Shown: piece by piece, positions 7,374 through 16,844 of the stretch
How positions within the stretch are numbered: the first letter of the stretch is position 1
How the letters are laid out: every line of letters starts with the position of its first letter
DNA from: JBAOHV01 sp963714875
Lineage (GTDB): Bacteria; Actinomycetota; Acidimicrobiia; Acidimicrobiales; Microtrichaceae
Reading direction: 5' to 3'
Assembly (NCBI GenBank): GCA_963714875.1
Contig: CAVQQI010000004.1
Span: 1-28,361, forward strand
DNA: 28,361 nucleotides
The notes under the pieces: model-generated
What the model was told of the DNA's origin: nothing
What the model saw: the letters and a program-made list of their open reading frames with translations, nothing else
Databases searched by the model: none
Position numbers and translations under genes: made by a program

Positions 7374-8553
7374 CGCGGGACGGGTCGGCACAGCCCCGCC
7401 TTGGCGCCGAGCGACAGGATGCGCCGGGCCTCGCGCAGCGGGTTCGGGTCGATGCCCGAGGTCACCAGCGCGAACGACACGCCGTTGGCCGGGTCCGCCC
7501 ACACGATCTGACCGGCGGCGCCGTTGTGGCCGAACGCCGCGGGCGACACGGTCGGGCCGGTGCTGCGGAACGCTCCCAGCCCGTCGTCGCCCGCCACGAC
7601 GAGTCCGAGCGACCGGTTCGAGGGGACCCCGGTCATGGGGTCGGCCAGCGTGCAGCGGATGTGTCCGGTCGCATCGGCCAGGACCGCCGGGTCCCAGAGG
7701 CCCAGCGGGTCGTGGAGCAACGCCTGGTAGTACAGCGCCAGGTCTGCAGCCGTACCGATGCCGCCGCCACCGGGCACGCCGACGGCGCGGACCTCGGGCT
7801 CGTTGAACGCCATCAGCACCGTGGGGGACACCTCGCCCAGCAGCGTCGGGTCGAACTCGCCGAGCACCTCGGCCATCTCCTCGTAGGTCGCGGGCTCGCC
7901 CACGATGCTGCAGCTCGGCGATGTCCTGCTGGGAGTCGAGCGGCGCGCCGACGCTGAACGACCGCAGCCCGAGCGGTTCGACGATGCGCTCGGCGACCAC
8001 CTGCGCCAGGTCGCGACCCTCGAGGGCTTCGATCATCGCAGCGACCACCCAGTGCGCCGCGGTGGGGTGGTAGGTGAACGAGGTGCCCGGCTCGGTGACC
8101 GCGTGCCAGCGCGAGAACGCCTCCAGCCTGGAGCTGCGGGTGTCCCACCGGGGCGGCCCGAGGGGGGCGTACGGGAATCCGGAGGTGTGGGTGAGCAGGT
8201 GCTCCAGGGTCACCTCGGCCATCCACTCCGGGGTGCGTCCGTTCGTGCCGAACCCCGGGATCAGCTCGATCGCACGGGTGGCGCTGGACAGCCGTCCTTC
8301 GCCGATGAGCTGCCACACGACCCCGCCGACGACGGCCTTGGTGGCGGAGAACACGTTGAAGCGGGTGCTCGGCGTGGCCTCGCCGAAGCAGTCGAACACC
8401 GCGAGCTCGCCGTCGAACCCGAACGCCAGCTGGCATGCCGGCATGCGTCCCTCGTCGACCTGCTGCTGCGACCTTGGTCCGGAGTGCGTCGACGGCGTCC
8501 ATGTCGAAGCCGGCATCGCGGGGGTCGATCGTGGTGGTGTAGGGCTCGCTCAC
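7370..8553 (-). CDS. Serine hydrolase, beta-lactamase / family VIII esterase fold (two apparent frameshifts)
   Basis: The protein begins SEPYTTTIDP, shifts frame near 8468 to QQQVDEGRMPACQ, and shifts again near 7908 to VGEPATYEEM before the stop at 7370. Repaired length is about 393 residues. The catalytic S-x-x-K is in FSATKAV, the second-site Tyr is in TYHPTAAHW, and the third motif is GHNG, all in the order of class C beta-lactamase-like esterases (EstB type). It has no signal peptide, so it is probably cytoplasmic. I chose the GTG at 8553 because TATGGT ends seven bases before it; an ATG at 8565 would overlap that box. The stop overlaps the GNAT start. Confidence 0.75.
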
Positions 8554-8560
8554 CGCGGGC

Positions 8561-8566
8561 ACCATA
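8561..8566 (-). promoter_or_regulatory. -10 box TATGGT of a leaderless transcript
   Basis: On the minus strand TATGGT ends seven bases before the GTG at 8553, and this decides that start over the ATG at 8565, which lies within the box. Confidence 0.5.
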
Positions 8567-8600
8567 TCGTCCGGCTCGCCGGGGGGCCCCGGGCGCGGGC

Positions 8601-8606
8601 TAGATT
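8601..8606 (+). promoter_or_regulatory. Candidate -10 box TAGATT for the ferredoxin-reductase operon
   Basis: TAGATT fits TANNNT and lies 30 bases upstream of the ferredoxin ATG. A GAGGGGG ribosome site falls between, so this transcript would have a short leader, unlike the leaderless genes nearby. Confidence 0.4.
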
Positions 8607-8635
8607 GCCGCGCAGTCGAGCCGAGGGGGTCCCCC

Positions 8636-8827
8636 ATGAAGGTGGTCGTCAACTACGACCTGTGTGAGAGCAACGCCGTGTGCATGGCGGTGGCGCCCGA
8701 GGTGTTCGAGGTGCGCGACGACGACTTCCTCTACGTCCTGCAGGAAGAGCCGGGCGAGGAGCTGCGCGACAAGGTCGAGGAGTCCGCTCGTCGCTGCCCG
8801 AAGCAGGCCATCACCATCGAGGGCTGA
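8636..8827 (+). CDS. Single [3Fe-4S]-type ferredoxin (P450-type)
   Basis: A 63-residue ferredoxin with only three cluster cysteines: C10-x5-C16 and C54-P. This is the spacing of small actinobacterial ferredoxins that carry a [3Fe-4S] cluster and pass single electrons to cytochromes P450 and some oxygenases. It is acidic, as expected for docking to a reductase. A GAGGGGG ribosome site precedes the ATG. The FAD reductase gene starts 12 bases after its stop, so the two almost certainly form one electron-transfer pair. No P450 lies in the window; the partner oxygenase is elsewhere or could be the Rieske enzyme at 4163-5210 (speculative). Confidence 0.93.
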   Translation: MKVVVNYDLCESNAVCMAVAPEVFEVRDDDFLYVLQEEPGEELRDKVEESARRCPKQAITIEG

Positions 8828-8839
8828 CACCCCATCCAC

Positions 8840-10073
8840 ATGACCTCCCTCCTGGTCATCGGCGCGTCGCTCGCCGGGCTGACCGCCACCGAGACACTCC
8901 GCAACGGCGGCTACGACGGCGACCTGATCGTCGTCGACCCGTCACCGCAGCTCCCCTCGGACCGCCCCCCGCTGTCCAAGCAGGTCCTCGCGGGCGAGTG
9001 GGAGCCGGACCGTGCGACCCACCGCAGCGCTGCTCGACTGCCCGAGCTCGACGTCGATCTCCGGCTCGGGGTGGCAGCGACCTCGCTGGCGGACGCATCG
9101 AACGGGCCGGCCGCGGCCGGCACACGGACCGTGCAGCTGTCCGACGGGTCCTCGGTGGATGCCGCAGGGATCGTGCTGGCCACCGGCGCGGCGCCCCGGC
9201 ACCTGCCCGACGAGCCCGCGCACGGGGTGCACGTGCTGCGCACGCTGGAGGACTGCCTGGCGCTGCGCGCCGATCTGGAGGGCGAACCCGGATCGCGTCG
9301 TGGTGATCGGCGCCGGGTTCATCGGCGCCGAGGTGGCCGCCACCTGTCGCGGCCGCGGGTTGCAGGTCACGATGATCGAAGCAGCGCCGGCGCCGCTCGG
9401 GCGGGTGCTGCCCGGAGAGCTCGGAGCCTTCATCGCGGAGCTCCACCGTGAGCACGGCGTCGATGTGCGCCTGGGCGTGGGGGTCGACGGGCTCGAGGCC
9501 GACGACCGCGGTCGGGTCCGCTCGGTGCGCATGGCCGACGGCTCGGTGATCGACGCGTCGGTCGTGGTCGTCGGCATCGGCGTGGCGCCGTCGGTGGACT
9601 GGCTGGCCGGGAGCGGGCTGACCCTGGACGACGGGGTGCGCTGCGACGAGACCTGCCTGGCTGCCCCCGGCATCGTGGCCGCCGGCGACGTCGCGAGTTG
9701 GCCCAACCCCAGGTTCGGCGAGGTCATGCGGGTCGAGCAGTGGGAGAACGCCATCGAGCAGGGTGAGCACGCCGCGCGCCGTCTGCTGGCCGAGCTGGAC
9801 CTCGGTGAGCATCCCGGGGCGTTCGCTCCGGTGCCGTGGTTCTGGTCGGACCAGTACGACCGCAAGATCCAGATGGCCGGGCGACCCTCCGGGAGCGACC
9901 AGGTCGTCATCGTCGAGGGCAGCATCGAGGAGCGGCGTTTCGTGGCGCTGTTCCGCCGCGATGACCGGTGCACCGCGGTGCTGGGCGTCAACCGACCGCG
10001 CCACGTCATGCAGGCGCGGATGAAGATGGTCGAGTCGCTGGACTGGGCGCCGGTGGCGGGGCTCTTCGGGTGA
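8840..10073 (+). CDS. FAD/NAD(P)H-dependent ferredoxin reductase (one apparent frameshift)
   Basis: A pyridine nucleotide-disulphide-fold reductase of the putidaredoxin-reductase type. The N-terminal frame has the FAD motif LLVIGASLAGL and the family signature DRPPLSKQVLAG, then shifts near 9284 (an extra G in GGAGGGCG) to the frame holding the NAD(P)H motif VVVIGAGFIGAEVA, the FAD-binding IVAAGDVASW and the C-terminal VPWFWSDQYD, which is typical of these reductases. Repaired length is about 410 residues. It moves electrons from NAD(P)H to the ferredoxin encoded just upstream. Its TGA overlaps the GTG of the next gene, suggesting one operon of three. Confidence 0.9.
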
Positions 10074-10708
10074 GCGCCTTCGCGGCGCTGATCGTCGCGA
10101 CGGTCGTCATCGCCGCTGCGGACTGGTGGGCGGTCGGCACGGATCGTCGACGGGTCGAGTACCTGCTCAAACCGCTGACGATGGTGGCGTTGCTCGCCGC
10201 GGCGCTGTCGTTGTCGGATCCGGTCAGCGACGCAGCACGGCTGTTCATGGTGCTGGGTCTGTTGTGCTCACTCGCCGGCGACGTGTTCCTGATGCTGGAC
10301 GACCGCCTGTTCATCGGTGGCCTCGCGTCGTTCCTGGTCGGCCACGTGATGTACGTCGTCGCGCTGCTGCAGTTCGGCGACATCTCCCCGGCGCTGCTGA
10401 TGCTCGGCGTCGCGCTGGTGCTCGTGGCCGCCGCGGTGATCGGCTCCAGGGTCGTCCGCGGCGCCGGCGAACACGACGCCCGCCTGACCGGGCCCGTCGC
10501 GCTCTACATGGCGGTCATCTCGCTCATGGTCGTCATGGCGTTCGGCACCGCCGTGCCCATCGCCATCGTCGGAGCGGTGCTCTTCTACGCCTCGGACGGG
10601 GTCCTGGGGTGGAACAAGTTCGTCCAACCCATCCCACACGGACGTCTCGCGGTCATGACCACCTACCATCTGGGTCAGATCGGACTGGTGCTCGCGTTGG
10701 CGAGCTGA
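10070..10708 (+). CDS. YhhN / TMEM86 family membrane protein (lysoplasmalogenase-like)
   Basis: A 212-residue, almost entirely hydrophobic protein with about eight membrane segments. The conserved YhhN features are LLKPLTMVAL near the N terminus, LCSLAGDVFLML in the middle, and FYASDGVLGWNKF and TTYHLGQIGL toward the end; the two Asp residues in membrane segments are the family's probable catalytic pair. Animal TMEM86 members hydrolyse lysoplasmalogens; bacterial substrates are mostly untested. The GTG at 10070 overlaps the reductase stop, so it is likely cotranscribed, though a functional link is unclear. Confidence 0.9.
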   Translation: MSAFAALIVATVVIAAADWWAVGTDRRRVEYLLKPLTMVALLAAALSLSDPVSDAARLFMVLGLLCSLAGDVFLMLDDRLFIGGLASFLVGHVMYVVALLQFGDISPALLMLGVALVLVAAAVIGSRVVRGAGEHDARLTGPVALYMAVISLMVVMAFGTAVPIAIVGAVLFYASDGVLGWNKFVQPIPHGRLAVMTTYHLGQIGLVLALAS

Positions 10709-10726
10709 CCGAGCTGGGAGGCCGTC

Positions 10727-11924
10727 ATGTCGATCGCGGATCACGACCTGTTGGGCGCGGCGTCGACGCTGCTGCCCGACGTGGTCGAACTGCGCCGGGA
10801 GCTGCACCTCCACCCCGAGCTCGGACTCGACCTGCCACGAACCCAGGCAGCGGTCCTCGACGCGCTCGACGGACTGGGTCTGGACATCGCCGTCGGTGAA
10901 CGCCTGAGCTCGGTCGTGGCGGACCTCGACGGTGGGCGCCCGGGGCCCACGATCGTGCTGCGTGGCGACATGGACGCGCTACCGATGACCGAGGAGACGG
11001 GGCTCGACTTCGCCAGCCGCACCGGCGACACGATGCACTCGTGCGGCCACGATGCGCACACCGCGATGCTCGTCGGCGCCGCTCGGTTGCTGTCGGCCCG
11101 CCGGGCGGAGCTGCCCGGCCGCGTGCGGTTCATGTTCCAGCCGGGCGAGGAGGGCGACGGCGGCGCCGCGCTGATGATCTCCGACGGCGTGCTCGACGGC
11201 GTCGATGCCGCGTTCGCGATCCACGTCGCACCGAACCTGCCCAACGGCCTGGTCGCGTGGCGCGCCGGCGCAGCGCTCGCAGCAGCCGACGAGTTCGAGA
11301 TCACCGTCACGGGCCGTGGCGGCCATGCATCCAGTCCGCACTGGTCCACCGATCCGGTGCCCGTGGCGTGCGAGGTCGTCCTGGCCCTCCAGTCGATGAT
11401 CACCAGGACCGTCGACGCGTTCGATCCGGCGGTGCTGACCGTGAGCCAGTTGAGCTCCGGGACCGCCAACAACGTCATCCCCGACTTCGGTCCGCATGTC
11501 GGGCACCCTGCGCTCGGTCTCCGAGCGCACGCGGCGAGCGGTGATGGCCCGCATCAGCACGGTTGCGGACGGCGTTGCAGCGGCCCACGGTTGCACGGCG
11601 TCGGTCGAGATCGCCGAGGGCTACCCCGTCACCGTCAACGACGCGACGTTCGCCGAGTTCGCCGCCGGCGTCGCGGCGGAGGCGTTCGGTGAACGACGCG
11701 TCGTGCGGATGCCGGCTCCGGTGATGGGCTCCGAGGACTTCTCCTACGTCCTGGAGCGGGTGCCGGGGGCCATGGTCTTCCTCGGCGTGTGCCCGCCGGA
11801 TCGTCCCGACCCGTTCAGCGCGCCGGCGTGTCACTCCAACCGGATGATGCTCCACGAGGACGTCATGGCCGACGGCATCGCGCTGCATGCCGCGGTCGCC
11901 ATGTCGTTCCTCGCTCAGGGCTGA
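10727..11924 (+). CDS. M20 family amidohydrolase / N-acyl-amino-acid hydrolase (one apparent frameshift)
   Basis: A metal-dependent amidohydrolase of the IAA-amino acid hydrolase/hippurate hydrolase subfamily (M20D). Visible motifs are RRELHLHPELG, LRGDMDALPM, the metal ligands in SCGHDAHTAM, FQPGEEGDGG with catalytic and metal-binding Glu, and GRGGHASSPH in the dimerisation domain. The first frame runs to NNVIPDFG; the protein continues as SGTLRSVSERTR in another frame from about 11495, implying one extra base near 11485-11495. The C-terminal MGSEDFSYVLE contains the last metal-site region. Repaired length is about 398 residues, normal. The ATG at 10727 follows GGGAG. It likely deacylates N-acyl amino acids in the cytoplasm. 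Confidence 0.88.
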
Positions 11925-14545
11925 CCGAACGGCGACTCGTCCGCCGCCGAGCGCGGCACGACAACGTCGGGTCGCGGCCACGGTCACCCACATGCGCTCG
12001 AGGTGCTGTTCGATCTGGCGGTCGCCGCCGGGCGTCGGGTGCGCCGCCAGGAACTCGGCGATCGCGGTGGCGTCCGCCGGGTCGGTCGTGCCGCGGATGC
12101 CTTCGAGCATCCGCGGGCGGCTGTTGGACGGGAAGCGTTCCGACAGCGTCGACCAGTGCTCGGCGACGAACGCCCAGGCCGTGGCGCCGAGCGTCGGGTG
12201 CTCGAGCGCCCGACGCAGCAGGTAGGGCGCGTTCTGGGTGCGCACCTCGGATGCGGCCAGTTCGAGCGTGTGGGCGAACAGCGCAGGGTCCTCGGTGTCG
12301 GCCAGCGCGTTCAGGTAGCGCAACTCGTCCTGCGGGGTGGCGGCCTGACGCCAGCTCCGTTCCAGCTCGGCGTGTTCGTCGGGCGTCGCCGAGGCGGCGA
12401 CGACGCTGATCGCCGCGGCCCGCAGCGAGCTGTCCGCAGCAGTGTCGTGGAGCACCGATCGTGCCCGCTCGCGGGTCGCCGGATCGGCGCCGGTGTTGCC
12501 CGCCATGGCGAAGGTCACCCCGCGCAGCTCGCGCAGGCGGTCCAGGTCCAGCTCGCCCGACGCGTCCAGCACCTCGTCCGCCCGTGTCAGGGCCGGCAGC
12601 GCCAACCCGGCGACGAAGCGCTCGACCGACGCCCGGTGCTCCGGGCCCGCGAGGCGGGCCAGCTCACGGGTCGTTCCCGACACCCTGCGCCAGACCGACG
12701 GGTCCAGCTCGGACAGGGCCAGTTGTCCGAGGAGCTCGGTGATCTCGGCCAGCGGCACCCGGCCGGCGAGGAACCCCGCCCAGGTGTCGTCGAGCAGCAC
12801 GAAGCGTTCGAGCGGGTTCGGGGAACCGTGCGCGAGCAGGTCACGGCGCAGCTCTGCGTCCAGCTCGACGCGGTAGAACCCTGCGCCACCGACGTTGGCC
12901 TGCACGAACCCGGGCGGACCGCCGGTGTCGAAGCGCGCCTCGCCCTCGAGCAGCAGCCGCTCCTCGGCGCGACCGCCGTCGACGGCGCCGACCGAGAACA
13001 CCATGGGGATCGGCCAGCGGTCCTCGCTCGGTTCCTGATCGAACCCTGCGCGGGTCTGGTCCATGGCGAATCCGTCGTCCGCACGATCGACCTGCACCAA
13101 CGGGTGTCCGCCGCGGAAGATCCAGTTGTCCATGATGCGCCGGACGGGTTCGCCGGTGACGTCCTCGAGCGCATCCCACAGGTCGGTGGTCTCGGTGGTG
13201 CCGAACGCGTGGCGCCGCAGGTACTCGGTGATGCCGGAGCGGAACGCCTCGGCGCCCAGGTACTGCTCGAGCATGCGCACCACCGACGCGCCCTTCTCGT
13301 AGGTGAGGATGTCGAACATGCCCTCGGCATCGGCGGGGGTGAGGACCTCGTACTCGATGGGGCGGGTCGAGCGCAGCGAGTCGGTGTCGAACGCAGCGGC
13401 GCGTGCCAGCCCGAAGGTGGTCCACACGTCCCAGGCGGGCCGGAAGGCGTCGGTGGCCATCACCTCCATGAAGGTGGCGAACGCCTCGTTGAGCCAGATG
13501 CCGTTCCACCACGACATCGTCACCAGGTCGCCGAACCACATGTGGGCCAGTTCGTGGTTGATGACGTCCGCCACCCGCTGCAGCTCGGGCTGGGTGGCGC
13601 CGTCGGGGTCGATCAGCAGCAGCACCTCCCGGAAGGTGATGCAGCCCAGGTTCTCCATCGCACCGAACGCGAAGTCCGGCACGGCGACCAGGTCGACCTT
13701 GTCGCCCGGGTAGGGCAGCTCGTAGTAGCGCTCGAAGAAGCCCAGGGCCGCTTCGGCGACGTCGAGCGCGAAGTCGCACAGGTGTGCCGAGCCGGGAGGG
13801 TGCACGACCCGCAGGGCGATCGGTCCGTCGATGCCGTCCACCATGCGGGGTTCGGTCGCCTCGAGCGGTCCGACCACGACGGCGACCAGGTAGGTCGACA
13901 TCGAGATGGTGTCCGCGAAGTCGACCCGCACCCGGCCGTCATCGACCGGTCGTCGTGCCACCTCGGCGGCGTTGGCCACCACGAACTGGTCGGCCGGCAC
14001 CACGACGCTGACCGAGAACACCGCCTTCAGCGCCGGCTCGTCGAAGCACGGGAACGCCCGGCGGGCGTGGGTGGACTCGAACTGGGTGACGGCGAGCGCC
14101 TGCTCGGTGCGCTCGCCCGTGGCCGGGTCCTCGGTGTGGAACGTCGAGCGGTAGAAGCCGACGAGCTGGTCGTTGAGCACACCCCGGAACGACAGGCGGA
14201 GCCGCGCGGCGCCGACGGGGACTCGTCGGGCAGTTCGAGGGTGACCGTCTCGGTGTCGTGGTCGAGCTGCACCCGTGCCTCGGTGACCCGTTCGGCAGGT
14301 GCCGCGAGGTCCGCGGGTGCCGATCCGTCGGCCGGGCCCGTGATGCCGTCGGCCAGTGAGGTGACGGTCGCCGAGTCGATCTCCAGGTCCAGGGCGTGCA
14401 GCACGATCCTGCGGGTCGCGCTCCGCACCTGGACGCCGATCACCACCTCACCGACGAAGGTCGCCGTCGTCAGATCGGGCTCGAGCACCAGGTCGTAGCG
14501 GTGCGGGCGGACCTCGTCGGGGAGTCGGTGGGATGTCTCGCTCAC
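11915..14545 (-). CDS. pepN: Aminopeptidase N, M1 family (one or two apparent frameshifts)
   Basis: A zinc metallopeptidase with the exopeptidase motif FGAMENLGC (near 13655-13680) and HELAHMWFGD followed by 18 residues and the third ligand in LNEAFATFME (near 13490-13560). The GTG at 14545 has AGGAG about seven bases upstream. The N-terminal frame ends at ELPDESP; the rest continues in another frame from VGAARLRLSFRG, so one base appears missing near 14217. At the C terminus the main frame runs on past the homologous end; a second indel near 11975 would give the ending PDVVVPRSAADESPFGQP and a stop at 11915, overlapping the M20 gene by 10 bases. Repaired length is about 875 residues, typical of actinobacterial PepN. 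Confidence in the family is high; the exact C terminus is uncertain. Confidence 0.9.
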
Positions 14546-14660
14546 GGTGGGCTCCTGTGCTGGCCGGGTCGGCCCACCAGTGGCGGAACGCATCCGGCCG
14601 ACGCCGCTGGTGCAGCTGGTTCCGGTGGTGGTGGACCGAGCGTAGGGCGGCTCGGTCGGG

Positions 14661-14666
14661 TACCGT
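14661..14666 (+). promoter_or_regulatory. -10 box TACCGT of a leaderless transcript
   Basis: TACCGT ends seven bases before the GTG at 14674. No ribosome site lies between, matching the leaderless pattern. Confidence 0.5.
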
Positions 14667-14673
14667 CGCCGCG

Positions 14674-15516
14674 GTGTACGAGTGCTTCGACGTCAACGTC
14701 TCCGACAAGGTCGCCCATCTCCAGCTGAAGCGGCCCGACCAGCTGAACACCATGACCCCGGCCTTCTGGACCGAGCTGCCCCAGATCGTGCGGGAGCTCG
14801 ACGCCAGCGCTGCTGCCCGGGCGATCGTGGTGTCCTCGACCGGCAAGCACTTCTGTGCGGGCATGGACCTGTCGGTGTTCACCGGCGGGTCAGCGCTGGC
14901 CGACAACGGCGGGGCGGACGAGGTCGGTCGCCAGCGTGCGCACCTGTGGATGATGGTGCAGCACCTGCAGGACTCCTTCACCGCGCTCGAACAGGTCCGC
15001 ATGCCGGTGCTCGCAGCCATCCAGGGCGGCGCGATCGGCGGTGCGGTCGACATGGTCTGCGCTGCGGACATGCGGTACTGCAGCGCCGACGCGTTCTTCT
15101 GCATCCAGGAGATCAACATCGGCATGACCGCGGACGTCGGCACGTTGCAGCGCCTGCCGAAGCTGATCCCCGAGGGCGTCGCCCGGGAGCTGGCCTACAC
15201 CGGTGACCGGATGCCCGCGCAGCGGGCGCTCGAGGTGGGGCTGGTCAACCAGGTCTTCGACGACCACGAGGCGCTGGTCTCGGGGGTGTTGGACATCGCG
15301 GGGCGCATCGCGACGCGGTCGCCGCTGGCGATCTGGGGCACCAAGGAGATGATCAACTTCACCCGTGACCACTCCGTGGCCGACTCGCTGCGGTACATGG
15401 CGGGGTGGCAGTCGGGGATGTTCCAACCCGCCGACATGCTCGAGGAGTTCGCCGCCAAGGGCGAGCAGCGGGACCCGTCGTTCGACGAGCTGCCGTCGCG
15501 GCCCACGGGCATCTGA
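14674..15516 (+). CDS. Delta3,5-delta2,4-dienoyl-CoA isomerase (ECH1-type crotonase)
   Basis: A 280-residue crotonase-fold protein. The oxyanion motifs are HFCAGMDLS and QGGAIGGAVDM. The region QEINIGMTADVGTLQRLPK carries the Glu and Asp that in eukaryotic ECH1 shuttle protons for the 3,5-to-2,4 dienoyl shift, and the C-terminal RDHSVADSLRYMAGW closely resembles the ECH1 signature RDHSVAESLNY. Simple enoyl-CoA hydratases lack this Asp. It would help degrade odd-position unsaturated acyl-CoAs. The start is the GTG at 14674, supported by the upstream TACCGT box. It is divergent from pepN with about 130 bases between. Confidence 0.88.
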   Translation: MYECFDVNVSDKVAHLQLKRPDQLNTMTPAFWTELPQIVRELDASAAARAIVVSSTGKHFCAGMDLSVFTGGSALADNGGADEVGRQRAHLWMMVQHLQDSFTALEQVRMPVLAAIQGGAIGGAVDMVCAADMRYCSADAFFCIQEINIGMTADVGTLQRLPKLIPEGVARELAYTGDRMPAQRALEVGLVNQVFDDHEALVSGVLDIAGRIATRSPLAIWGTKEMINFTRDHSVADSLRYMAGWQSGMFQPADMLEEFAAKGEQRDPSFDELPSRPTGI

Positions 15517-15579
15517 ACCCGGCCGGGCGGGGCGCGCGACCCGTTCACCGCGGTCGGGGTCCCGCGCGAGGCTGACCGG

Positions 15580-16365
15580 GTGACCGACGACGACCGCCGC
15601 CTCTCGACCATCCGATCACTGCTCGCGAAGGCCGAGGCCACCGAGTACCCCGACGAGGCCGAGGCCTTCTTCGCCAAGGCCTCCGAGCTGATCGGTCGCT
15701 GGGCGATCGACGAGGCGATGATCTGGGCGGGCACCGACTCGTCCGGCCGTGAACAGCCCGACGAGCTGCGCCTGCTGTTGCACGCCCCCTATCTGCCCCA
15801 GAAGGCGGTGCTCGTGGGGGCGGTGGCGGCAGCACACGGCTGTCGGACGGTGCGCATCGTGTCGCCGCCCGGTGTGGGCAGCGAGGTGGTGTCGGTCGTC
15901 GGATTCCCCACCGAGCTGCGGTGGGTCGACACCCTGGTGACCAGCCTGTTGGTGCAGCTCACCTCGGCGATGCTGGCGCGCTGTCCGAGGGGTGTGTCGG
16001 CCTCGGCCACCGCGTCGTGGCGGCGCAGCTTCATCGTCGGGTTCGCCGAGGAGGTCAGTCGACGTCTCGAGGCCGACCGCGCCGCCGCAGCGGCTGAACG
16101 CGATGCCACCGCGAGCGCCACGGGAACTGCCCCCGGCGCCGGCACTGGCGGGGGCGTCGCTGCCGGCTCGACGGCGCTGGTGCTCGCATCACGCGCCGAG
16201 GAGGTCGACGAGGATCTGCGTCGCCGCCACCCCAGGGTGCGGTCGTCGTGGGCCTCCAGCGGTCGGTCGGCGAGCGGTCGGCGAGAGGGCCGGACGGCGG
16301 GCAGGGAGGCCTCGCTGTCACGCCGCGGCATCGGCAACCGGGGTCGACTGGGTCCGGGCCGCTGA
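15580..16365 (+). CDS. DUF2786 domain protein
   Basis: A 261-residue protein. Residues about 5-48 match DUF2786: RLSTIRSLLAKAEATEYPDE, then AEAFFAKASELIGRW. The central part (about 65-190) is the region that commonly follows DUF2786 in actinobacteria, and the last 60 residues are arginine-, serine- and glycine-rich and likely disordered and basic. The GTG at 15580 lies six bases after a weak GAGGCT -10-like box. Its TGA overlaps the ATG of the metallohydrolase-like gene, so the two are coupled. The function of DUF2786 is unknown; phage and bacterial members occur. Confidence 0.85.
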   Translation: MTDDDRRLSTIRSLLAKAEATEYPDEAEAFFAKASELIGRWAIDEAMIWAGTDSSGREQPDELRLLLHAPYLPQKAVLVGAVAAAHGCRTVRIVSPPGVGSEVVSVVGFPTELRWVDTLVTSLLVQLTSAMLARCPRGVSASATASWRRSFIVGFAEEVSRRLEADRAAAAAERDATASATGTAPGAGTGGGVAAGSTALVLASRAEEVDEDLRRRHPRVRSSWASSGRSASGRREGRTAGREASLSRRGIGNRGRLGPGR

Positions 16366-16844
16366 TGGTCGGCGTCGGGGCTCCTGACCCGTCGGACCCG
16401 CACCGCGACGCGCTGTACCGCGCCGAGCACCAGGCTCTCCCTGACGGCGGGCGCCGGTTCCGACGTTTCGCCGAGCTCGAGCAGTACGTCACCGCCACGG
16501 TGCTGGGCCCGTGGTGGGAACGGACCTTCCCCACCGCGCCGGTCGACGTGGCGGTGCTGCGACGCTCGTCGGGGGCGACCTTCTCCGCCGCGTACGTCGA
16601 CGACGTCGGCGACGACGCGGCGATCTGGATCCGTGACGGGTCCTGGGACCTGGTCACCGTGGTGCACGAGCTCGCGCACGTCGCCGCCGGTCCGCCGGTG
16701 CGGGGCGAGGGATCCCACGGCCGTGGGTTCGCCACGGCGCTGCTGCGCTGCTGGCGCGAGCTGCTGGGCGTCGAGGCCTACGGGGCGTTGCGCTCCACCC
16801 TGGATGCGAACGGGATCCCGTACCACCGTGACCGTCTGGTCTGA
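16365..16844 (+). CDS. Small HExxH metallohydrolase-like protein (TIGR04338-like)
   Basis: A 159-residue protein with HELAH at 101-105 and a third probable zinc ligand at H118 in GSHGRGF, spaced H-E-x-x-H-x12-H. This matches the small actinobacterial putative metallohydrolase family TIGR04338, resembling SprT-like minimal proteases. It has no signal peptide. It overlaps the DUF2786 stop by one base (TGATG), which implies coupled translation and probably a shared task. The last 67 bases overlap, in antisense, the 3' end of the adenylate cyclase gene. Activity and substrate are unknown. Confidence 0.8.
   Translation: MVGVGAPDPSDPHRDALYRAEHQALPDGGRRFRRFAELEQYVTATVLGPWWERTFPTAPVDVAVLRRSSGATFSAAYVDDVGDDAAIWIRDGSWDLVTVVHELAHVAAGPPVRGEGSHGRGFATALLRCWRELLGVEAYGALRSTLDANGIPYHRDRLV

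Noticed and set aside
11475..11914. PepN extending 440 bases further in the same frame, antisense to the M20 gene
   Set aside because: The extra residues are low-complexity, and a nearby alternative frame gives a plausible C terminus at 11915; an indel is the simpler explanation.
12003..14498. An 831-residue plus-strand open frame opposite pepN
   Set aside because: Its sequence is low-complexity Arg/Gly/Val-rich shadow coding; the minus strand carries GAMEN and HExxH motifs in order.
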